From positions 1 through 64,000 of the forward strand of contig UQWL01000010.1 in assembly GCA_900544715.1 (NCBI GenBank): a stretch of DNA of 64,000 nt. The letters run 5' to 3'. Made by a program: the position numbers and the translations under genes. The notes under the pieces are model-generated. The model was not told the DNA's origin, made no database searches, and saw nothing but the letters and a program-made list of their open reading frames with translations. Of this stretch, positions 59,180 to 64,000 are shown piece by piece; position 1 is the stretch's first letter, and each line of letters opens with the position of its first letter. The stretch comes from an uncultured Oscillospiraceae bacterium. Its GTDB lineage: Bacteria; Bacillota; Clostridia; Oscillospirales; Acutalibacteraceae.

Positions 59180-59875
59180 CTACCTTTCCTCTGCATTTTT
59201 CGGGTTGCCTACGGCCCGGTAGCCCAGCCCGCGCACCGTTTGAATCAACCGCGGATTCTGCGGATCGTCCTCCAGTTTTTCCCGCAGCCGCTTGATGTAA
59301 ACGGTCAGCGTGTTATCATTGACGAAATCGCCCGCCGCATCCCAAATGCTTTCCAGCAGTTGCCCGCGAGTGAGCGTTTGCCCTTCATTGGAGGCAAGCG
59401 TCAATAGCAACCGGTATTCCAGCGCTGTGAGCAAAATCTCCTGCCCGCCCCGCATCACGCGTGCCTGAGCCGGATAAATCCGTACATCGCCCAACCGAAT
59501 CGCTTCCGTATCCGTGCTGCCCCGGCGGCGCAGCACGTTTTTGATGCGCGCCATCAGCTCTCGGACGCGGAAAGGTTTCGTCACATAATCATCCGCTCCC
59601 ATCTCAAGGCCCATCACCACGTTTACCTCATCATCACACGCGGTGAGGAAGATTACAGGGGTTTCCCCCCTGGCCCGCAATGCCCGGCAAACGTCATAAC
59701 CGCTGCCATCCGGCAGCATCAGGTCGAGGATGGCGAGATCAAACAGCTCCCGCTCCGCCGCCAATTTGCCGCCTATGGCATCCGGCACATGGCGCACGGC
59801 ATAGCCCTCCTGCTCCAGCGCATAGATGAGCCCCACAGCGATTGTACGGTCATCCTCCACCAACAAAATACGCAT
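59180..59875 (-). CDS. OmpR/PhoB-family response regulator
   Basis: A 231-residue regulator: receiver domain (RILLVEDDRTIAVGL, phospho-Asp in LAILDLMLPDGSG, Lys in DDYVTKPFRVREL) and winged-helix output domain (ALEYRLLLTLASNEGQTLTR, NTLTVYIKRLREKLEDDP, TVRGLGYRAVG). ATG at 59875 gives the standard N-terminus; ATG at 59881 is two codons earlier. First gene of the operon that continues with the GH13 glucosidase and the histidine kinase. Confidence 0.93.
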   Translation of the reverse strand: MRILLVEDDRTIAVGLIYALEQEGYAVRHVPDAIGGKLAAERELFDLAILDLMLPDGSGYDVCRALRARGETPVIFLTACDDEVNVVMGLEMGADDYVTKPFRVRELMARIKNVLRRRGSTDTEAIRLGDVRIYPAQARVMRGGQEILLTALEYRLLLTLASNEGQTLTRGQLLESIWDAAGDFVNDNTLTVYIKRLREKLEDDPQNPRLIQTVRGLGYRAVGNPKNAEER

Positions 59876-59956
59876 CGTCATCCGCCCCCATCTGTTCCAT
59901 CTGAATAAAGTATAGCATATTTTCCGACCGGCTGCATGACAATCCAGTCATATCAG

Positions 59957-59989
59957 CAAAACGCCCGCGGGTTTGATCCCGCGGGCGTT
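59957..59989 (-). terminator. Terminator-like hairpin after proS
   Basis: AACGCCCGCGGG (59960-59971) pairs perfectly with CCCGCGGGCGTT (59978-59989); the minus strand continues with four T residues only. Confidence 0.65.
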
Positions 59990-60025
59990 GGCCTTTCTGC
60001 TCTGTTGTCTGACATCTGAACGCTG

Positions 60026-61462
60026 TTAATACGCCTTGCCCCAGTAGAGCATATGCTTTGCGGGCTTCCCGCAGCAAACGCAGGTATCGGCAATCTGCTC
60101 CTGCGCAAAGGGGATGCAGCGGGAGGTTACGCCCGCCTCCTCTTTCAACGCTTCCTCACAGGCGAGGTCGCCGCACCACATGGCCTTGATAAAGCCTGGC
60201 TTATGCTCCGCAAGGTCTTTGAGCTCCTCCAGCGTTTTGGCGCTGTAGGTCATCTCCTCACGTCGGGCGAGCGCTTTTTCATAGAGCCCGGCGCGCACGA
60301 TCTCGAGCTGCTCTGCAATGGCCGCTTCGAGGTGATCGAGAGAGACGAAGGTTTTTTCGCGGTTATCACGCCGCACCAGCACGCACTGGTTGTTGGCAAT
60401 ATCCTTCGGGCCGATCTCCAGCCGCAGCGGCACGCCCTTCATCTCGTATTCCGCAAACTTCCAGCCAGCGGAATTATCACTGTCATCCACCTTGACACGG
60501 AAGGATTGCGCGAGGCGGTCACGCAGCTCCATCGCCTTGTCGAGCACGCCCTCCTTATGCATCGCAATCGGCAGGATCACCACCTGCACGGGCGCGACGG
60601 CGGGTGGCAGAACGAGGCCGTTGTTATCGCCATGCGTCATGATAATGGCGCCAATGATGCGGCTGGACATCCCCCAGGAGGTCTGGTGCGGATATTGGAG
60701 CGTGTTGTCGCGCCCGGTGAACTGGATATCAAACGCACGGGCAAAGCCGTCGCCAAAATAATGGCTTGTGCCGCTCTGGAGGGCCTTGCCATCGTGCATA
60801 AGGGCTTCAATGGTATAAGTTGCCTCCGCGCCGGCAAACTTCTCCTTATCCGTTTTGCGGCCTTTTATGACGGGGATCGCCAGGTCGTGCTCGCAGAAAT
60901 CCGCGTAGACGTTGAGCATACGCTCCGTCTCCTCCACCGCCTCCTGTGCGGTCTCATGCATCGTGTGGCCTTCCTGCCAGAAAAATTCCATCGTGCGCAA
61001 AAACGGCCGCGTCGTCTTTTCCCAGCGCACAACGGAACACCACTGGTTATAGAGCTTGGGCAGATCGCGGTAGGAGTGGATGACCTGCGCATAGTGGTCG
61101 CAGAAGAGCGTTTCGCTCGTGGGCCGCACGCAGAGCCGCTCCTGAAGCTGTTCCGCGCCGCCGTGGGTCACCCACGCCACCTCAGGTGCAAAGCCCTCCA
61201 CATGATCCTTTTCCTTTTGGAGCAGGCTTTCCGGGATAAACATCGGCATCATCACATTCTCATGCCCCAGCGCCTTAAAGCGCCGATCGAGGTTATCGCG
61301 GATATTCTCCCACAGCGCCGTGCCGTAAGGTCGCACTACCATGCAGCCGCGCACGCAGGAATAGGAGGCAAGCTCCGCTTTCTTCACAACGTCCGTATAC
61401 CACTTGGCGAAATCTTCCTCCATGGAGGTAATTTCCTCCACCATTTTCTTCTGCTCTGCCAT
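60026..61462 (-). CDS. proS: Prolyl-tRNA synthetase, archaeal/eukaryal-type
   Basis: A 478-residue class II synthetase of the short type lacking the bacterial editing insertion. Motif 1 region GCMVVRPYGTALWENI, motif 2 VRWEKTTRPFLRTMEFFWQEGH (in part: RPFLRTMEFFWQEGHT), CVRPTSETLF for Pro/ATP binding, motif 3 near QTSWGMSSRIIGAIIM. The anticodon-binding domain and the zinc-like C-terminal domain (CIPFAQEQIADTCVCCGKPA, ending KAY) follow. ATG at 61462 has GGAAAGGC upstream. Own promoter at 61517-61545; no T-box motif is visible in the 286-base leader region. Confidence 0.96.
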   Translation of the reverse strand: MAEQKKMVEEITSMEEDFAKWYTDVVKKAELASYSCVRGCMVVRPYGTALWENIRDNLDRRFKALGHENVMMPMFIPESLLQKEKDHVEGFAPEVAWVTHGGAEQLQERLCVRPTSETLFCDHYAQVIHSYRDLPKLYNQWCSVVRWEKTTRPFLRTMEFFWQEGHTMHETAQEAVEETERMLNVYADFCEHDLAIPVIKGRKTDKEKFAGAEATYTIEALMHDGKALQSGTSHYFGDGFARAFDIQFTGRDNTLQYPHQTSWGMSSRIIGAIIMTHGDNNGLVLPPAVAPVQVVILPIAMHKEGVLDKAMELRDRLAQSFRVKVDDSDNSAGWKFAEYEMKGVPLRLEIGPKDIANNQCVLVRRDNREKTFVSLDHLEAAIAEQLEIVRAGLYEKALARREEMTYSAKTLEELKDLAEHKPGFIKAMWCGDLACEEALKEEAGVTSRCIPFAQEQIADTCVCCGKPAKHMLYWGKAY

Positions 61463-61516
61463 CTTCCAAAAAACCGCCTTTCCAGGGATTTCGATATAAA
61501 ATTACTCGTAGAATTC

Positions 61517-61545
61517 ATTATAGTAATCCCCGGCGGATTTTTCAA
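61517..61545 (-). promoter_or_regulatory. proS promoter
   Basis: Reading leftward, TTGAAA (61545-61540) and TATAAT (61522-61517) are separated by 17 bases, a near-consensus promoter. Confidence 0.75.
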
Positions 61546-61590
61546 GTTTTTTCGGCGGGAAGGGCGGCGTTTTCGGTGCAGATAGGGAAG

Positions 61591-61618
61591 GAAGCGCGGC
61601 AAAACGGCGCCACGCTTC
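61591..61618. other. GC-rich hairpin upstream of the proS promoter
   Basis: GAAGCGCGGC (61591-61600) pairs with GCCACGCTTC (61609-61618) with one wobble. No T run follows; purpose unknown. Confidence 0.35.
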
Positions 61619-61692
61619 TTGAGCGGCCTACATATACAAATTTTCTCCTGTGCCCGGCCTAGATTGGAACCCACTGCCCCGGCGGCCCAAGG

Positions 61693-61724
61693 AAAAGGCG
61701 GCGTGTTCCTTTCAACACGCCGCC
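61693..61724 (-). terminator. Terminator of the GPH transporter gene
   Basis: GGCGGCGTGTT (61697-61707) pairs perfectly with AACACGCCGCC (61714-61724); the minus strand continues TTTTCCTT. Confidence 0.85.
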
Positions 61725-61748
61725 CCTTAACCTCCACTTTTCAGCCAT

Positions 61749-64000
61749 TCAAGTACCAGCAAGCACATTTTGCTGCTTGACCTGCTCATAGCGAGCCTGT
61801 AGTTCATCCAGACGCCCGTAGTTTTCCGCCTGCTTCACCAGCGTCATCGCGTTCGTATATGGTTTCATGCAGCGTGAATAGATTGATTGCTCCCTGAGAG
61901 CTGCGCTTATCTCCCGCTTTTTCTTTAAGAGATCCAAGAAAGAGGTGGTCGGCCTATTTTCAGCTTCTTCGAGCCGTTTCGAATCCGGCTCGGACAGGCC
62001 GTTCGGGTAGTATTTGTGACTCAGCTTCTGTGCGATACGAACAGCCCGTGCGAGCTCTTTCAAGTCGTTGCGCATCATACGCTCTTCCGGAGACTTTTTG
62101 CCCAGTTCTTTCACCTGTGCGGATATCTTCTCCGGCTCCAGCCGCAGCGCTCCATCAAGCCCTAAAGCGACAAGCTGTTTCGCCTGCACAACCTGATTTT
62201 GATACCTTTGCGTTTCAAACTTTCGCATCTCTTCCATGACGAAAGGCGCATTGGCAATTTCACGATTACGCTCCCGAACCTCCCGGCAGAGCTGCCGCGC
62301 CTGCTTGATAGCTGCCCTGCGCTGCTCCAGATGCGGCGTTAGCCTCGCCTGCCGGAGGGCCTGTTTACGCTGCTGCTTCTCCGCCTTTGCCCCATGCGGC
62401 ATCGCCTTTGCCGCAGCGATACGCTCCTTGCGTTCCGGCTTTTCCTCCGGCGCAATTCTCGGCAGTTTCTTCGCCGCCCTGATTTTCTCTTTGGGGATAG
62501 GAGACTGCTGCTCTTGTTCAAGCTGTGCGGAGGTGTTAATCATCTCCATAACTCCAACAAGCTCTTCATCATCAAGCACATCGTTTCCGTAATCGTCAAA
62601 CATCGCACGGATACGAAGCACCTTGACCATGCCGCGATGTTTTTCCTCCGTCAGATCGTAAAACAGATAAGGAATTACATTGAGAATAGCGCCCACTACC
62701 GATGCGACGATCAGCACACGGAAAATGTTATTGCGAATCGTGGCATCCTTTAAAACCGTATAATCCGTATTCAGCCCGCACATTCTGTACAGCGCCGGCA
62801 CCACATAGCCTGTGCCAAAGCCAATCACCGTGCCAATGATGCCGACTACGTTAAACATCCCATCGATCCGCTCGCCGGTTTTCCACTGCTGATAGTCCTT
62901 CATATCCGCCTGGATACCGGGGTTATAAATATTGCCGAATACATTAATGAAATTGTTGACAAAGCAAATCGCAATGACCAGCCATATATTTGTAAAGGTA
63001 GGGTACAGAACAAGGAGAAGGAATATGTTAGCGATGTTGCACCAGATCAATAAATTACGCTTGCCAAACCGGCGAACCGCCAGCGGCGCGACCAGCATTG
63101 CCCATAGGGCGGCGTTTCCAATCACGGTATTCACAACGCCGAGCCAGCCCTGTTTTTCTGGCATCGCGTAGATAAACGTCCAGGATAAAATGGTCAGATA
63201 AGCGCTCTCCAGAAAGCCGATCCAAGTGGCGACATTTGTGATCCAGAAGTATTTATTCTGTGCAACGCTGCGGACTGCATCCATAAACCGGATAGACCGA
63301 TCCTGGGTTTTGGAATAAATAATCCGTTCCTTGGTTTTCAAAATCACACGTGAGAGAATTAGGCCCAAGATCGTAAAGACCGGATAGATAATTCGATAGG
63401 TTCGTATATTATCCAGCCCGCCCGTAAACGTTGCAAGCATTGGAATAAACAGATTGGCGATGCTTGGCGCGAATGAAAACACAATCTGGCCGATGGAGAT
63501 GATATCTGTCCGTTCTTCCGAATCCGGAGATAACACCTGGAGAAGCATGCTATATGCTTCCAGGAAAAAAGGGCTAAAGCAGTTTATCAACATAAAGCAG
63601 AGCTGAACCGCTATAACCTTCGTCATATAATCCATATGCTCATAGGGCAACCACACAAATAAAATCGAGGCCGCCACTGTTGGATAGCCCATCCATTTCA
63701 GCCAAGGATGAAATTTTCCATCCTTGGATTTGGTGTTATCAAACAGATAAGAACGCACCATGGTGACAAAAAAGCCAAAAATGCAGGCAATAATATTCAT
63801 CGCTTGCAGATGCATCGGATCTATCTGAAGGGAAGCACCGACGATCAGATTCCCCGCCGATAGGCCAATGGCTGAAGCCAACGCCGTTGCAAAATAGACG
63901 CCCATCCCGCCAACACCGTAGCAGGCAATTTCTTTAAACGGCACGTTCCGCCCCGGAGCAGGTTCACTCCAATACTTTTTTGCATTTTGTAAAAATTCTC
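61749..64000 (-). CDS. GPH/MFS-type sugar transporter with long charged C-terminal extension (5' end beyond window)
   Basis: The frame is open to the right edge: upstream of the GTG at 63944 it continues as FLQNAKKYWSEPAPGRN, so the true start lies outside the window and about 749 residues are visible. Residues to about 470 form a 12-helix glycoside-pentoside-hexuronide type transporter (GLSAGNLIVG, SPDSEERTDIISIGQIVF, QADMKDYQQWKTGERIDGMF). The last 280 residues are soluble, rich in Arg, Lys, Glu and Gln, helical and probably coiled-coil (EKPERKERIAAAKAMP, QRKQALRQARLTPH, LEQRRAAIKQARQLC). Substrate: a glycoside or sugar, unknown. Terminator follows at 61724. Confidence 0.87.
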   Translation of the reverse strand, partial: EFLQNAKKYWSEPAPGRNVPFKEIACYGVGGMGVYFATALASAIGLSAGNLIVGASLQIDPMHLQAMNIIACIFGFFVTMVRSYLFDNTKSKDGKFHPWLKWMGYPTVAASILFVWLPYEHMDYMTKVIAVQLCFMLINCFSPFFLEAYSMLLQVLSPDSEERTDIISIGQIVFSFAPSIANLFIPMLATFTGGLDNIRTYRIIYPVFTILGLILSRVILKTKERIIYSKTQDRSIRFMDAVRSVAQNKYFWITNVATWIGFLESAYLTILSWTFIYAMPEKQGWLGVVNTVIGNAALWAMLVAPLAVRRFGKRNLLIWCNIANIFLLLVLYPTFTNIWLVIAICFVNNFINVFGNIYNPGIQADMKDYQQWKTGERIDGMFNVVGIIGTVIGFGTGYVVPALYRMCGLNTDYTVLKDATIRNNIFRVLIVASVVGAILNVIPYLFYDLTEEKHRGMVKVLRIRAMFDDYGNDVLDDEELVGVMEMINTSAQLEQEQQSPIPKEKIRAAKKLPRIAPEEKPERKERIAAAKAMPHGAKAEKQQRKQALRQARLTPHLEQRRAAIKQARQLCREVRERNREIANAPFVMEEMRKFETQRYQNQVVQAKQLVALGLDGALRLEPEKISAQVKELGKKSPEERMMRNDLKELARAVRIAQKLSHKYYPNGLSEPDSKRLEEAENRPTTSFLDLLKKKREISAALREQSIYSRCMKPYTNAMTLVKQAENYGRLDELQARYEQVKQQNVLAGT

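Noticed and set aside
61463..61748. T-box riboswitch before proS
   Set aside because: A clear sigma-type promoter lies close to the gene and no T-box core sequence or specifier-like stem is visible; the hairpins belong to the upstream terminator and an isolated stem.
63944..63944. GTG at 63944 as start of the GPH transporter
   Set aside because: The frame continues upstream with protein-like sequence to the window edge and no ribosome-binding site precedes this GTG, so the gene is partial.
1..64000. tRNA, rRNA and CRISPR arrays
   Set aside because: No cloverleaf-like sequence, rRNA segment or regularly spaced repeat was noticed on reading either strand; a covariance search would be needed to exclude small RNAs.

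Overview
This window looks like a chromosomal stretch from an anaerobic, GC-rich Clostridia-type Firmicute, most likely a gut member of the Oscillospirales or Christensenellales. The taxonomic guess rests on gene content and gene order only. Supporting signs are strong Shine-Dalgarno sites (often GAAAGGATG), frequent TTG and GTG starts, a ZapA-U32 peptidase pair, an mre/mrd/min locus, an NAD-linked multi-subunit [FeFe] hydrogenase, an archaeal-type ProRS and several clostridial two-component and ABC cassettes. I see no rRNA, tRNA or CRISPR array.

Layout. 1-1400: relic of a Tn1549-like integrative conjugative element (frameshifted replication initiator joined to a coupling-protein fragment, then an orphan frame). 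1.5-9.5 kb: amidohydrolase, a MarR-controlled heterodimeric ABC exporter, glycogen phosphorylase. 9.8-19.8 kb: cell-envelope and division block on the plus strand (zapA, U32 peptidase, dut, maf, mreBCD, mrdA, minD, mgsA). 19.9-24.1 kb, minus strand: an incomplete Rnf-like set (D, E, A only) followed by a membrane-anchored putative glycosidase. 24.2-31.6 kb: MecA-like adaptor, rpe, a frameshifted nucleotidyltransferase, a GH2 glycosidase, a small XRE regulator and pncB with a long leader. 31.6-36.9 kb, minus strand: two overlapping ABC exporter genes preceded by a LytTR/GHKL two-component pair. 37.2-44.1 kb: seven-gene uronate operon (TIM-barrel epimerase, two Gfo/Idh/MocA dehydrogenases, uxuA, SDR uxuB, kdgK, eda). 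44.4-45.9 kb: XRE gene and a dead IS3-family element with 55-bp inverted repeats. 46-48.5 kb: MBOAT O-acyltransferase with its SGNH-like partner. 48.6-53.8 kb: five-gene hydrogenase operon with a Rex-type operator and a structured leader. 54-64 kb: SGNH hydrolase, ytaF, tam-like methyltransferase, a response regulator/GH13 glucosidase/histidine kinase operon, proS, and a GPH sugar transporter with a very long charged tail that runs off the right edge.

How the genes fit together. The GH2, GH13, GPH transporter, GlgP and uronate genes describe a saccharolytic fermenter. The uronate operon carries mannonate through KDG and KDPG to pyruvate and glyceraldehyde-3-phosphate. The reductant made in fermentation can leave as H2 through the NAD(P)-linked hydrogenase, whose promoter region carries a good match to the NADH-sensing Rex site. 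MgsA offers a bypass for triose-phosphate overflow.

Most unusual points: the three-gene Rnf-like module without B, C or G; the two Gfo/Idh/MocA dehydrogenases and TIM-barrel protein fused onto a uronate pathway that lacks uronate isomerase; the Rex site and leader hairpin before the hydrogenase; the glucosidase gene placed between a response regulator and its probable kinase; the long basic tails on the RnfE-like protein and the GPH transporter; and the IS3 relic. All coordinates were derived by reading; starts were chosen from ribosome-binding sites and can shift by a few codons.
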